Notes: a model not told the origin generated them from the letters alone. DNA of 56,779 nucleotides from Clostridiaceae bacterium (GCA_029219285.1 JAQXTC010000252.1:1-56779), one strand, 5' to 3'. Counted from the first letter of the stretch, positions 9,411-18,672 are shown. Numbers and translations are program-made.

Positions 9411-10682
9411 ATGAAAAGAATATTAAGTTTATGTATGGTATGCATTTTAACTTCAACTTTACTTTTTGGGTGTACAAAAAGTAACTCTAATGATAATGTT
9501 GTAAATATTTCAATTTTAAATTCTAAACCTGAACTTGAAGAACAGTTAAATAATTTAATTGAGCAGTTTTCAAAGGATAATAGCGATATTAATATTAAGG
9601 TGGTAAAGTATAGTCAAGCGGGAACTTATCAAGACAAATTAAGCTCGTTACATTTACAAGATAATGCACCGACAATGGCAATATTAGATCCATCAGACAT
9701 AAGACAATATGCAGATAATAGTGTTGATTTATCTGCTGAAGAATGGGTTAATGATATTGCAGGAAATATATCGAGTATTGCAAAAAATAAAGATGGTAAG
9801 CTTATAGCATTTCCATTTACTACAGAAGGTATAGGTTTTATTTATAATAAAGATGTATTACAAAAAGCTGGAGTAAATGCAGAAAATATAAAAACTATTT
9901 CACAATTAGAAGAGGCTTTTCAAAAAATTGAGGCAATTGGAAAAAAAGGAGTAGTTGTTACTAATGAAGAATGGTCATTAGGAGATCATTTCGCATCAAC
10001 ATTTTATTCATTTGATCAAAATGCATCAGGAAAAAATAGTGATGAATATTTTAAAGATTTAAAAAATAAAGAATTAAAAAGTAATGAAAAATTAAATAGT
10101 CTTATAGATACATTTGATATTATGAAAAAGTATAATATGTATTCATCAAATCCATTACTACCTTCTTATGAAAAATGTGCAGAGGTGTTAGGCAGTGGTG
10201 AAGTTGGATTCTGGTATATGGGAAATTGGGCATCACAACAAATCCTAAGTTATAGTTCAGGAAATAATGAGTTGGGGTTCATTCCAGTACCAATGAGTAA
10301 TAATAGTTCAGATGATTCTAATAATAAGATTACATTAGGTGTAACAAAATATATTGTTTTAGATAGTAAGAATAACTCACAACAACAGCAAGAAGCAGCT
10401 AAGAAATTTTTAAATTATCTTGTTTATAATTCAGCTGGAAATAAGTTTTTTGTAGAGGATGCAGGAATTATACCAGCATTTAAAAATATTGAAGTAAATT
10501 CTACAGATCCTTTAGTTAAGTCTATAATTAGTTATAGAGATAATAATAAGGTATCTGAATTAATGAATAGTTATTTACCAAGTGATAATTCAAAAGTCAT
10601 TGGTGGTTCATTGAAGAAATATTTAAATAATGAAATTAGTAGAGATGAATTATTAAGTATTATTGATGAGTTTTGGTCATAA
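9411..10682 (+). CDS. Orphan family-1 extracellular solute-binding lipoprotein
   Basis: 423 residues. A signal peptide ends in the lipobox LLFGC (Cys21), so the protein is anchored to the outer face of the membrane. The body matches the family-1 sugar-type binding proteins: an N-terminal lobe with FPFTTEGIGFIYNKDVL and a C-terminal lobe with GEVGFWYMGNWASQQIL. ATG 9411 has GGGAGAG just upstream and lies 13 bases after the chemoreceptor. No ABC permease or ATPase gene adjoins it, which is unusual for this family. It may present ligand to the chemoreceptor or to a transporter encoded elsewhere. The ligand is not predictable. Confidence 0.88.
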   Translation: MKRILSLCMVCILTSTLLFGCTKSNSNDNVVNISILNSKPELEEQLNNLIEQFSKDNSDINIKVVKYSQAGTYQDKLSSLHLQDNAPTMAILDPSDIRQYADNSVDLSAEEWVNDIAGNISSIAKNKDGKLIAFPFTTEGIGFIYNKDVLQKAGVNAENIKTISQLEEAFQKIEAIGKKGVVVTNEEWSLGDHFASTFYSFDQNASGKNSDEYFKDLKNKELKSNEKLNSLIDTFDIMKKYNMYSSNPLLPSYEKCAEVLGSGEVGFWYMGNWASQQILSYSSGNNELGFIPVPMSNNSSDDSNNKITLGVTKYIVLDSKNNSQQQQEAAKKFLNYLVYNSAGNKFFVEDAGIIPAFKNIEVNSTDPLVKSIISYRDNNKVSELMNSYLPSDNSKVIGGSLKKYLNNEISRDELLSIIDEFWS

Positions 10683-10700
10683 TATATTATAAGTAAAGAT

Positions 10701-10742
10701 AGTAGCAGGAGAATTGACAAAATGATCCTGCTATTATTTTTT
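10701..10742 (+). terminator. Intrinsic terminator of the chemoreceptor/binding-protein operon
   Basis: AGCAGGA (10704-10710) pairs with TCCTGCT (10726-10732), with flanking A/T pairs, and is followed by a long T run. Confidence 0.85.
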
Positions 10743-10793
10743 TTAAAAGGTTGATATAATAAGTTTTAGAAATTTCTTTTAAGGAGCAAATAG

Positions 10794-11756
10794 ATGAAAT
10801 ATTATTTAGCCCCAATGGAGGGCATTACAGGATATATATATAGAAACTCATATGAAAAATATTTTGGAAACATAGATAAGTATTTTACACCTTTTATAAT
10901 TCCTAATCAAAGTAGGAAACTTAAAACAAGAGAACTTACAGATATTTTACCAGAGAACAATGAAGGTATGAATATAGTACCTCAGATATTAACTAATAGT
11001 GCTGAAGATTTTATTGCAACAACTAAAAGATTACAAGAGTTTGGATATAATGAAGTGAATTTAAATCTAGGATGCCCATCAGGAACTGTAGTTTCCAAGT
11101 TTAGAGGTTCAGGTTTTTTAGCCAAGAGAGATGAACTGGACAAGTTTTTAGATGAAATATTTAGAATGGAGAACATGAAAATTTCTATAAAAACTAGAAT
11201 AGGTAAAGATAATCCTGAAGAATTTGAAGAATTATTAAAAATATATAATAAATATCCTATGGAAGAACTTATTATACATCCTAGAACACAGAAAGATTAT
11301 TATAAGAATAGTCCTAATATGAAAGTTTTTAAGGAAGCAGTAGAATTAAGTAAGAACGAGCTGTGTTATAATGGAGATATATTTACTGTTTCAGATTATA
11401 AAAATATAGAAAAGTCATTTGCTGGTATTGAAAAAGTAATGCTAGGTAGAGGAATTATAGCTAATCCTGGGTTGATGAATGAAATAAAGACTGGTGTTAT
11501 TATTGATAAGATTACTTTAAAAAAGTTTCATGATGAAGTATTAAATGGATATATCGAGCTATTTGGAGAAAATAGTATCAATGTTTTATTTAAAATGAAA
11601 GAATTATGGTCATATATGATTTACATATTTTCTGATAATAAAAAGTATCTGAAAAAGATAAGGAAATCACAAAAATTAAGTGATTATAAAGCAGCAGTTA
11701 CAAGTCTGTTTTTAGATCAAGATATTGTAGAAGGTGCAGGATTATTTAGTAATTAA
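10794..11756 (+). CDS. tRNA-dihydrouridine synthase family protein
   Basis: 320 residues. It opens with YYLAPMEGITGYIYRN, the FMN-binding start of the Dus family, and has NLNLGCPSGTVVSKFRGSG with the catalytic Cys94. FMN-phosphate contacts are seen in YNGDIF and VMLGRGIIANPGL. Dus enzymes reduce uridine to dihydrouridine in the tRNA D-loop using NADPH and FMN. The length fits. ATG 10794 has AAGGAG upstream, and TATAAT at 10755-10760 marks a likely -10. It stands alone, converging on the broken regulator gene. Confidence 0.92.
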   Translation: MKYYLAPMEGITGYIYRNSYEKYFGNIDKYFTPFIIPNQSRKLKTRELTDILPENNEGMNIVPQILTNSAEDFIATTKRLQEFGYNEVNLNLGCPSGTVVSKFRGSGFLAKRDELDKFLDEIFRMENMKISIKTRIGKDNPEEFEELLKIYNKYPMEELIIHPRTQKDYYKNSPNMKVFKEAVELSKNELCYNGDIFTVSDYKNIEKSFAGIEKVMLGRGIIANPGLMNEIKTGVIIDKITLKKFHDEVLNGYIELFGENSINVLFKMKELWSYMIYIFSDNKKYLKKIRKSQKLSDYKAAVTSLFLDQDIVEGAGLFSN

Positions 11757-11793
11757 TAAAATACACCTTGTAATATCATTTTTACTTTTAGAA

Positions 11794-12810
11794 TTAAATA
11801 GTTGTATTTTTATCAATTAAATAAAGTGTTATTAACATGAATATGTAATTATAGCAATAAACTTCATCTATTGATAGAAGGTTGCAAGCTTTTTTTATAC
11901 GATATCTAATAGTATTAGGATGTTGAAAAAGTTCTTTAGCAGTTGAGGAAATTTCACATCTATTATGAACAAAGATAATTAATGTATCTAATATATTTGA
12001 AGTGAATTTACTGTCATAATCATTTAAAATTTTTATTTGATTATGACAGTTTTTTATTACTATTTCGTTATCAAGCATAGGAACAATCATTTTATATATA
12101 CCAATATTAGAGTATGTAATGTAAGAACAGTCTTTTAATTGACAGATTCTATTACTATATATTGCTTCTTTCATTGAAAGATTCAATTTATCTTGAGTAT
12201 AGATTGTATCAGATATGCCGATATAATATTTTGGTCAATTAATTTAATTAATTTATAGACTGTATCAATTAGATTTTTTTCTAGTGTATCAAAGGAGTAG
12301 ATTAACATCATACCTTCATGGTATTTCACATAAGAATAGTGCATGTTATTTTGAGATTTGTAACGACTATATAATAATCTTTGAAAGTGCTTAATTAGCT
12401 TGTCACTTTCATTATGATTTTTAGAAGTAAAATAAGCAGTAATAATTTTTGGATAAAATCCAGGGTTAATGCTATGAGTTGTATCGAGAATTTTTTCTTT
12501 AGAAAGTTTGTTCTCTATCAATTTAGTTATTTTTTCTTCAAGAACTATGTATAAAAGCTTAGATTTTAAAAGTTCATTTGCACAGATAATTAAATCTTCC
12601 ATGTAAGCATTTGAAAAAATAAATATAGGGACATTAAATTTATCGGCCATGTCTTTAAGGGAGGAAGGAATATCATTGAAGAAAACAGTTTTTATTGCAA
12701 TTGCAGAAACACCACGTTGCATTAAATTGATTGTTAATTCCATTTTTACCTGCAATTAATTTAAAGTCATCAAATAATTTTAATTCTAATAATTCACTGA
12801 TGTAGATCAT
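11794..12810 (-). pseudogene. PucR-type transcriptional regulator, frameshifted and partly deleted
   Basis: On the minus strand the natural start is ATG at 12810 with GGAGGAG just upstream; it reads MIYISELLELKLFDDFKLIA, the usual start of a PucR N-terminal domain. After about 27 residues the frame is lost near 12740, where the next part (LMQRGVSAIAIKTVFFNDIP...) continues in another frame, apparently with roughly 35-40 residues of the domain missing. A second frameshift near 12220 returns to the first frame, which ends in a PucR-type helix-turn-helix (AKELFQHPNTIRYRIKKACN). Each piece is well conserved, so decay looks recent. It diverges from the aminotransferase operon at 13046, which it presumably regulated. 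Confidence 0.82.
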
Positions 12811-12912
12811 AAAAATTCTCCTCCATAAAAAATATATACTTTTATACATATAAATTGTAAAATATCAAAACAAACATAACATAATTTTGTTTAAAAGTAA
12901 ATAAATACAATA

Positions 12913-12941
12913 TTGTTTTGGATTATTTTAGGTTGTATACT
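12913..12941 (+). promoter_or_regulatory. Probable promoter of the aminotransferase-amidase operon
   Basis: TTGTTT (12913-12918), a 17-base spacer, and TATACT (12936-12941). Transcription would begin near 12948, directly before the hairpin at 12957-12998. Confidence 0.5.
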
Positions 12942-12956
12942 TATTTTATTAAAGCA

Positions 12957-12998
12957 AAGGCGCTTATTGTGTGAAATTCACAATAAGCGCCTTTTTTT
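12957..12998 (+). promoter_or_regulatory. Leader hairpin with T run: attenuator or operator upstream of the operon
   Basis: A perfect 15-bp inverted repeat (12957-12971 with 12979-12993), 7-base loop, then seven T. It has all parts of an intrinsic terminator, yet no plus-strand gene precedes it. It sits between the divergent PucR gene and the operon, about ten bases after a likely transcription start. It could act as a conditional terminator in the leader or as a DNA palindrome bound by a regulator. The sequence does not decide between them. Confidence 0.75.
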
Positions 12999-13045
12999 GG
13001 TTCATGAACTAAAAAAGAAAATTTATAAAATGGAGTTAGTATATT

Positions 13046-14122
13046 ATGAGTAAATTTTTATGTGAAAGATATAGTAATTTAGAACCATATGTTCCGGGAG
13101 AACAACCCAAAGATAGGAAATACATAAAACTTAATGCTAATGAAACTTCAATTAAACCATCACCAGAAGTATTAAAGATTTTAAAAAGCAAGAGGATGGA
13201 CAAGCTTGGATTTTATGCTGATCCAGATGCAATTGAATTAAGACAGGCAATAGCAGAAAAATTCAATTTGAAAGTGGAACAAGTATTTGCAGGAAATGGT
13301 TCAGATGAAGTTCTAGGTATGATTTTTCTCGCTTTTTTTGATAGAAAATCAAAAATAGCTTTTCCAGATATAACATACGGATTTTATAAGACTTTTTCAA
13401 AATCATTTGGCATTGATGGAAAGGAAATACCCTTAAAAAGTGATTTTTCTGTAGATGTAGATGCGTTTATTGAAAGTAAGCGTCATATTATTTTAGCTAA
13501 TCCCAATGCACCTACTGGTTTTGTACTTCCACTTTCAGAAATTGAGAGAATGGTAAAGTCAGATAGAGATAGACTTGTAGTTATTGATGAAGCATATATA
13601 GATTACGATGTAAACAATGAATCATGTATTCCACTAATAAAGAAATATGACAATTTAATTGTTGTGCACACTATGTCAAAATCAAAAAATCTTGCAGGTG
13701 TACATATAGGTTATTGTATTGCTGATGAAAAGTTAATAGAAGATTTAAATGGAATTAAGTTTGCTTTTAATCCTTTTAATTTGAATGATATAGCGGTAGC
13801 AATTGGAGCAGCTGCAATTAAAGATAATAAATATTATGAAAAGTGTATAAAACAGATTGTAGATAATAGGGAGTACCTAAAAAGTGAATTGAAGGTTTTA
13901 GGTTTTAAGGTTCTAGATTCTAAAACTAATTTTATATTTGTTACTCATCCTAACATATCTGCGAAATTTTATAATCAAGAATTAAGAGAAAGAGGAATTT
14001 TAGCTCGTTATTATAATAGTCCACGAATTGATAATTATTTAAGAATAACTATTGGAACAAGAGAGGAAATGGAAGCTGTAATACAAGCTACTAAAGAAAT
14101 TATTATGGAATATGCAGCATAA
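13046..14122 (+). CDS. PLP-dependent class I/II aminotransferase, HisC-like
   Basis: 358 residues matching histidinol-phosphate aminotransferases: KLNANET near residue 30, GNGSDEVL at 84-91, ANPNAPTG at 151-158, DEAYIDY at 181-187, and TMSKSKNLAG with the PLP lysine at K212. No other histidine gene is nearby, and the gene heads an operon of hydrolases and a 2-hydroxyacid dehydrogenase. A catabolic role, turning an amino acid into its 2-oxo acid, is therefore as likely as histidine synthesis; I leave the symbol blank. ATG 13046 has ATGGAG upstream. The next gene starts 19 bases after the stop. Confidence 0.88.
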   Translation: MSKFLCERYSNLEPYVPGEQPKDRKYIKLNANETSIKPSPEVLKILKSKRMDKLGFYADPDAIELRQAIAEKFNLKVEQVFAGNGSDEVLGMIFLAFFDRKSKIAFPDITYGFYKTFSKSFGIDGKEIPLKSDFSVDVDAFIESKRHIILANPNAPTGFVLPLSEIERMVKSDRDRLVVIDEAYIDYDVNNESCIPLIKKYDNLIVVHTMSKSKNLAGVHIGYCIADEKLIEDLNGIKFAFNPFNLNDIAVAIGAAAIKDNKYYEKCIKQIVDNREYLKSELKVLGFKVLDSKTNFIFVTHPNISAKFYNQELRERGILARYYNSPRIDNYLRITIGTREEMEAVIQATKEIIMEYAA

Positions 14123-14141
14123 ATTTAGGAGTATATAAGTT

Positions 14142-15146
14142 ATGAAAATTTTAATAAGTGATAATGAAGAAGAATTAAAATGTTCATTAGAATATGAAAA
14201 GGAAATATTAATTCAAGGATTAAAAAAGCACAATATTGATGATGTAGAGATATGTATATACCCATATAAGAATGAGGATGATTTAATAAATAAAATTAAA
14301 GATTATGATGTACTTTTAACTGCATTTATCCCAATAACTAAGAAAGTTTTAAGGGCTGCTAAAAGATTAAAATGTATTTCAGTAAATGCTACTGGTTATG
14401 GGAATATTGATGTAGATGAAGCATCAAAAAGAAATGTAATTGTATGTAATGTTAAGGAGTATTGTACTGAAGAAGTTGCTGAACATACTATGGCTATAAT
14501 GTTATCACTTATAAGAAATCTAAAACATTATTGGCGAGAAGTTGATAATGGTAAATGGAATTATGAAAGTGCATCAACAGTAGAACGTATATCAGGAAAA
14601 ACATTAGTTATTTTTGGATTAGGGAGAATTGGACAAGCTGTAGCCAAGAGAGCTAAAGCATTTGATATGAATATTATAGCGGTAGATCCTTATTTACCTA
14701 AAGTTATAGCAGAGCAACTAGGAGTAAAGCTTGTTTCAAAGGATGAAGCTTTAAAACATGCAGATATAATTTCAAATCACATGAATCAGACGGATGAAAA
14801 TAAGAGTTATTTTTCTATAGAAGAATTCAGAAAAATGGAGAACAGACCATATTTTATAAATGTTGCAAGAGGTGAAGCAGTTGATGAAGAAGCTTTAGAT
14901 TTAGCCATTAAAAATAGATGGATAAAAGGAGCGGCATTAGATGTTCTAAAAGAAGAAGATCCAGACTTAGGAAATAATCCTTTGCTTAAATATGAAAATG
15001 TTAATATTACGCCTCATGTAGCTTTTTATTCACAAACATCAATAAAGGAATTACAGAGAATTTCTTGTGAAAATATTATTTATTGTATGACAAAGCAATA
15101 TAGCAAAGTTTTCGGAATAGTAAATAGAGATGTTTTTTATAAGTAA
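14142..15146 (+). CDS. D-isomer specific 2-hydroxyacid dehydrogenase
   Basis: 334 residues. The NAD-binding motif GLGRIGQAVAKRAKAF is followed by the acidic residue in AVDPY. Catalytic residues appear as Arg in INVARGEAVDEEAL and His in NITPHVAFYSQ. Such enzymes reduce 2-oxo acids to D-2-hydroxy acids with NADH. In this operon it would reduce the oxo acid produced by the upstream aminotransferase and so recycle NADH, which is an inference from order. ATG 14142 has TTAGGAG upstream. The following gene starts 20 bases downstream. Confidence 0.88.
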   Translation: MKILISDNEEELKCSLEYEKEILIQGLKKHNIDDVEICIYPYKNEDDLINKIKDYDVLLTAFIPITKKVLRAAKRLKCISVNATGYGNIDVDEASKRNVIVCNVKEYCTEEVAEHTMAIMLSLIRNLKHYWREVDNGKWNYESASTVERISGKTLVIFGLGRIGQAVAKRAKAFDMNIIAVDPYLPKVIAEQLGVKLVSKDEALKHADIISNHMNQTDENKSYFSIEEFRKMENRPYFINVARGEAVDEEALDLAIKNRWIKGAALDVLKEEDPDLGNNPLLKYENVNITPHVAFYSQTSIKELQRISCENIIYCMTKQYSKVFGIVNRDVFYK

Positions 15147-15166
15147 GTCTGTAGGAGGTTCAAAGT

Positions 15167-16822
15167 ATGAATATAGAATTAGAAGATATGTCAAAAGAAA
15201 TAGAAAAGTTAACAAAAGATTTAGTCTCAATAGGTAGTGTTAATGGTACTGCAGGTGAAAAAGAAATTGCCCAATTTATAGAAAATTATTTAAGGGAAAT
15301 TCCATATTTTAAAGAGCATAGTGACCAAATAATAATTCAAGAATTAAAAGGTGACAAATTAAATCGCAGAAATGTATTTGCTTATATAAAAGGATTAAAT
15401 AATAATATTGGAAAAACAATTTTGCTTCATGGACATATGGATACTGTTGGAGTAGAGGATTTTGGAAACTTGCAACAATCTGCTTTTGATTGTGATGTGC
15501 TTTTAAAAAAGATGCTTGATATGAAATTACCTTCAGATGTAAGACATGATTTAGAAAGTAATGATTGGATGGTAGGGCGAGGAGCTTGTGATATGAAAAG
15601 TGGTGTTGCAGTGTTTCTTGTGCTTCTAAAAGAATTATCGAAAAAGATAGAAAAGTTAAGTGGAAACATTGTATTGTCTATTAATCCAGTTGAGGAAAAT
15701 CTGCATACGGGAATAATTGAAGGTTTAGATGTATTAACTATGTTAAAAGAGAAAATGGGGTTCAAATTCTTGCTAGCAATTAATAATGATTATATATGTC
15801 CATTATATGAAGGGGATACTAAACGTTATATATATATGGGTGCAGTGGGTAAGTTATTGCCATGTTTTTATGTACAAGGTAAAGAAACTCATGTTGGTCA
15901 ATGTTTTGAGGGATTTGATGCTACAAAAGTTGCATCTACAATTGTTAATAAAATTAATTTGAATACTGATTTTTGTGATGGATATGAAGGAGAATACACA
16001 TTACCCCCAACAGTTTTAAAAATGAAGGATTTGAAAAAAGAATATAATGTACAAACAGCCTTTGATGCTTTTGTTTATTTCAATTATTTTGTACATAAAG
16101 AAAATATGGAATCTATAATACAAAAATTAAGATGTATAGCAGAAGAGGCTTTTAATGAAGTATTAAAAGATATAAATATCCAGTATAAGAAATATTGTGA
16201 GTTAGTAAAAGATAACTATCATTCATTAAAATATAAAGTGAAGGTCATTACTTATGAAGAATTATTAAAAGAAGCTATTAATGAAAAAGGCTCTGAGGTA
16301 TTAGTTGAAATAAATAAACTTGGTCAAAAATTATTGGATGAAAATGTCGATAAACGTGAAATTGGTATTTATTTAATAAGGTATCTTTTACAAGAATTAA
16401 AGGAAAAAGGTAATGTGATAGTTTTATATTTTGCTGCACCATATTGTCCACATAATACATTAAAAAAAGAAAATAAAGCTGAAAATAAATTATATAAAGA
16501 AATAAGTTCTATAATTAATGAATTTGCAGAAGAGGAAAGGGAAGAATATAAAGTTATGCAGTTTTTCCCTAGCCTTTCAGATAGCAGTTATATAAAAATA
16601 GATGATGATGTTGAGTCTATTAAAAGTCTTATTGAAAATTTTCCAGTATATGATCTATTGTATCAATTACCATTAATGAAAGTTAAGGCATTAAATATAC
16701 CAGCACTTAATTATGGTTGTTATGGAAAGGATGCACATAAGTGGACTGAAAGAGTGTACAAGCCGTATTCTTTTAAAGTTTTACCTAAGTTGATTTTAAA
16801 AACAATTAATTATTATTTATAA
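15167..16822 (+). CDS. M20-family metallohydrolase, RocB-like
   Basis: 551 residues, longer than ordinary M20 peptidases (about 400-470) but close to RocB, the arginine-utilisation protein of Bacillus. Metal-site motifs: LLHGHMDTVG with H90 and D92, GRGACDMKSG with D142, and NPVEEN carrying the catalytic/metal Glu pair. HVGQCFEG and a C-terminal GKDAHKWTERV give the remaining metal ligand region. It probably cleaves an amide bond in an N-acyl or amino-acid derivative in the cytosol; the substrate is unknown. AGGAGG precedes ATG 15167. It sits between the dehydrogenase and a guanidino-group hydrolase, which favours an arginine-related substrate. Confidence 0.82.
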   Translation: MNIELEDMSKEIEKLTKDLVSIGSVNGTAGEKEIAQFIENYLREIPYFKEHSDQIIIQELKGDKLNRRNVFAYIKGLNNNIGKTILLHGHMDTVGVEDFGNLQQSAFDCDVLLKKMLDMKLPSDVRHDLESNDWMVGRGACDMKSGVAVFLVLLKELSKKIEKLSGNIVLSINPVEENLHTGIIEGLDVLTMLKEKMGFKFLLAINNDYICPLYEGDTKRYIYMGAVGKLLPCFYVQGKETHVGQCFEGFDATKVASTIVNKINLNTDFCDGYEGEYTLPPTVLKMKDLKKEYNVQTAFDAFVYFNYFVHKENMESIIQKLRCIAEEAFNEVLKDINIQYKKYCELVKDNYHSLKYKVKVITYEELLKEAINEKGSEVLVEINKLGQKLLDENVDKREIGIYLIRYLLQELKEKGNVIVLYFAAPYCPHNTLKKENKAENKLYKEISSIINEFAEEEREEYKVMQFFPSLSDSSYIKIDDDVESIKSLIENFPVYDLLYQLPLMKVKALNIPALNYGCYGKDAHKWTERVYKPYSFKVLPKLILKTINYYL

Positions 16823-16840
16823 GTTAAAAGGAGAATAAAT

Positions 16841-17674
16841 ATGTTTGTTAAGAATGGAACAGGGGTTTTGAAAAGAGTGTTAGTTTCTAAACCAGAATTT
16901 TTAAAGGCAGCTAAAATTAATGAAATAGCCAAAAAGTGGGATTATGATTTAGATATAGATAAAATGAGAGAAGAACATGAGATGTTTGTAAAGGCTTATG
17001 AAGAAAATGGCGTGAAGGTTGAATATCTAGATGCAGACAAAGAAAGACCTAATTCAGTTTTTTCAAGGGATTTTGGTGGATGTATAAAGGAAGGATATAT
17101 TTTAGGAAATTTTAAACTTCCATTAAGATACAAAGAGCATGTGGATTATGAAAAGAAGATGAATGATTTAAAGATTCCAGTTGTAGCTAAGTGTGAGAAA
17201 GGTCTTTTTGAAGGTGGAGATTTCATGTTTTTGAATGAAAAGACAATAGCTATTGGAATGGCTGATAGAACTAATGAAGAAGGAGTAGAAGAAATAAGAA
17301 AGCAAATTTCTAAGTATGGATATGAAGTCATAGGAGTTAAATTAAAGAAAGAATATCTTCATTTAGATATGTGTTTTAATTTAGTTGATGATAAGTTAGC
17401 TGTTTCATATAAAGATGGTCTTCCAGCGGAATTTATAAAAAAATTAGATGATATGAAGATAGAAATTATTGAAGTTCCAGAAGAAAGTATTTTTAAACAT
17501 GGATGCAATCTTCAAGCCTTAGGAGATCATAGAGTAATTTCATTAAAACAAAATGTAAGAGTAAATGAAGAGTTAAGAAAACATGGTATGAAAGTTATTG
17601 AATTAGATATAACAGAAATATTAAAAGCAGGTGGAGGACCACATTGTATGACATTTCCTCTTGAAAGAATTTAA
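16841..17674 (+). CDS. Dimethylarginine dimethylaminohydrolase (DDAH)/arginine deiminase-like hydrolase
   Basis: 277 residues, the size of DDAH. Substrate-binding motifs are FSRDFGG (R76, D77) and EGGDFMFL (E124-D127). The catalytic His174 is in YLHLDMCFNL, and the nucleophile Cys269 is in GGGPHCMTFPL. These enzymes attack a guanidinium carbon to release an amine or ammonia and leave a ureido product such as citrulline. The exact guanidino substrate is not defined by sequence. ATG 16841 follows AAAAGGAG. The next gene begins just past its stop. Confidence 0.85.
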   Translation: MFVKNGTGVLKRVLVSKPEFLKAAKINEIAKKWDYDLDIDKMREEHEMFVKAYEENGVKVEYLDADKERPNSVFSRDFGGCIKEGYILGNFKLPLRYKEHVDYEKKMNDLKIPVVAKCEKGLFEGGDFMFLNEKTIAIGMADRTNEEGVEEIRKQISKYGYEVIGVKLKKEYLHLDMCFNLVDDKLAVSYKDGLPAEFIKKLDDMKIEIIEVPEESIFKHGCNLQALGDHRVISLKQNVRVNEELRKHGMKVIELDITEILKAGGGPHCMTFPLERI

Positions 17675-17693
17675 GGGAAAGGATTTTATTAAA

Positions 17694-18578
17694 ATGAAGA
17701 TAACTAAGGAACAAATTCAATATAAATTTGATAAAGATAATACACCTGTTTTAAAAGTAGCCCTTCCAGTAAAATTAACTTTTGAAACAAAAGATGCTTT
17801 TTCAGGGCAAATTAAGACTGAAAGTGATGTAATGGATAATTTAGATTATTCAATAATGAATCCTATAACAGGTCCTGTTTATTTTGAGGGAGTACAACCA
17901 GGAGATGTACTAGAAATTCATATTGATGATATTAGATGTGAAAGTAAAGGTTGTGCATTATGTGTACCTGGAGAAGGGGTTATTGGTAATCTAGTGAAAG
18001 AACCAAAAACAAAGATATATGAAATTACTAATGGAAAAGTTAAAATAGACAAGGATATAGAATTACCTATCGAACCTATGATAGGAGTAATAGGAATGGC
18101 GCCAAAGGATAGTACACCTTTAGCTATGTATCCAGGAAATCATGGAGGCAACATGGACGCTAGATTGATAAAAAAGGGTGCTGTATTATATTTACCTGTC
18201 CAAGTTGAAGGTGGATTATTATCAATGGGAGACTTACATGCAGTTCAAGGTGATGGAGAATCTTTTTATACAGGACTTGAAGTAGCTGGAGAAGTAGATA
18301 TTACAGTAAATGTACGTAAGGATATAAAATTAGATATACCATTTGTTAATAGTGAAGGAAGATTTGCTTCTATTGCCACAGCAAAAACAACTGATGAAGC
18401 ACTTTCACTAGCTATGGAAAAGCTTGTGAAATTTTTATGTGATAATGGTAATATGGAATTTTATAATGCAGGATTTTTATGTGGACTTTATGGTAATTTA
18501 GAAATAAGCCAAGTGGTAGATCCACTAAAAACTGCAAGAATGTCTATTTCAAATAAAATAATTAAGCAAATTGTATGA
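17694..18578 (+). CDS. Acetamidase/formamidase family amidohydrolase
   Basis: 294 residues from ATG 17694, which has AAAGGA at a good distance; an in-frame ATG at 17661 lies inside the upstream gene without a ribosome binding site. The family signature is seen in NHGGNMDARLIKKGAVLYLP and SMGDLHAVQGDGE. Members hydrolyse small amides (formamide, acetamide) to ammonia and an acid. It is the last gene of the five-gene operon, ended by the terminator at 18641. Together with the guanidino hydrolase it suggests stepwise release of ammonia from a nitrogen-rich substrate, which is an inference. Confidence 0.9.
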   Translation: MKITKEQIQYKFDKDNTPVLKVALPVKLTFETKDAFSGQIKTESDVMDNLDYSIMNPITGPVYFEGVQPGDVLEIHIDDIRCESKGCALCVPGEGVIGNLVKEPKTKIYEITNGKVKIDKDIELPIEPMIGVIGMAPKDSTPLAMYPGNHGGNMDARLIKKGAVLYLPVQVEGGLLSMGDLHAVQGDGESFYTGLEVAGEVDITVNVRKDIKLDIPFVNSEGRFASIATAKTTDEALSLAMEKLVKFLCDNGNMEFYNAGFLCGLYGNLEISQVVDPLKTARMSISNKIIKQIV

Positions 18579-18640
18579 AAATTTTTAAGGCTTAAAAATG
18601 AATATGATACATAATGGTATTAATTGTAGAGATACATTGT

Positions 18641-18672
18641 AAAAAACACTGAAGAAATTTGGTGTTTTTTTG
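18641..18672 (+). terminator. Terminator of the aminotransferase-amidase operon
   Basis: AAAAAACAC (18641-18649) pairs with GTGTTTTTT (18662-18670), followed by T. No gene lies between 18578 and 18760. Confidence 0.8.

Noticed and set aside
13046..14122. Histidine biosynthesis gene hisC
   Set aside because: Sequence fits the HisC group, but no other his gene is near and the operon is hydrolytic. The name would overstate the evidence.
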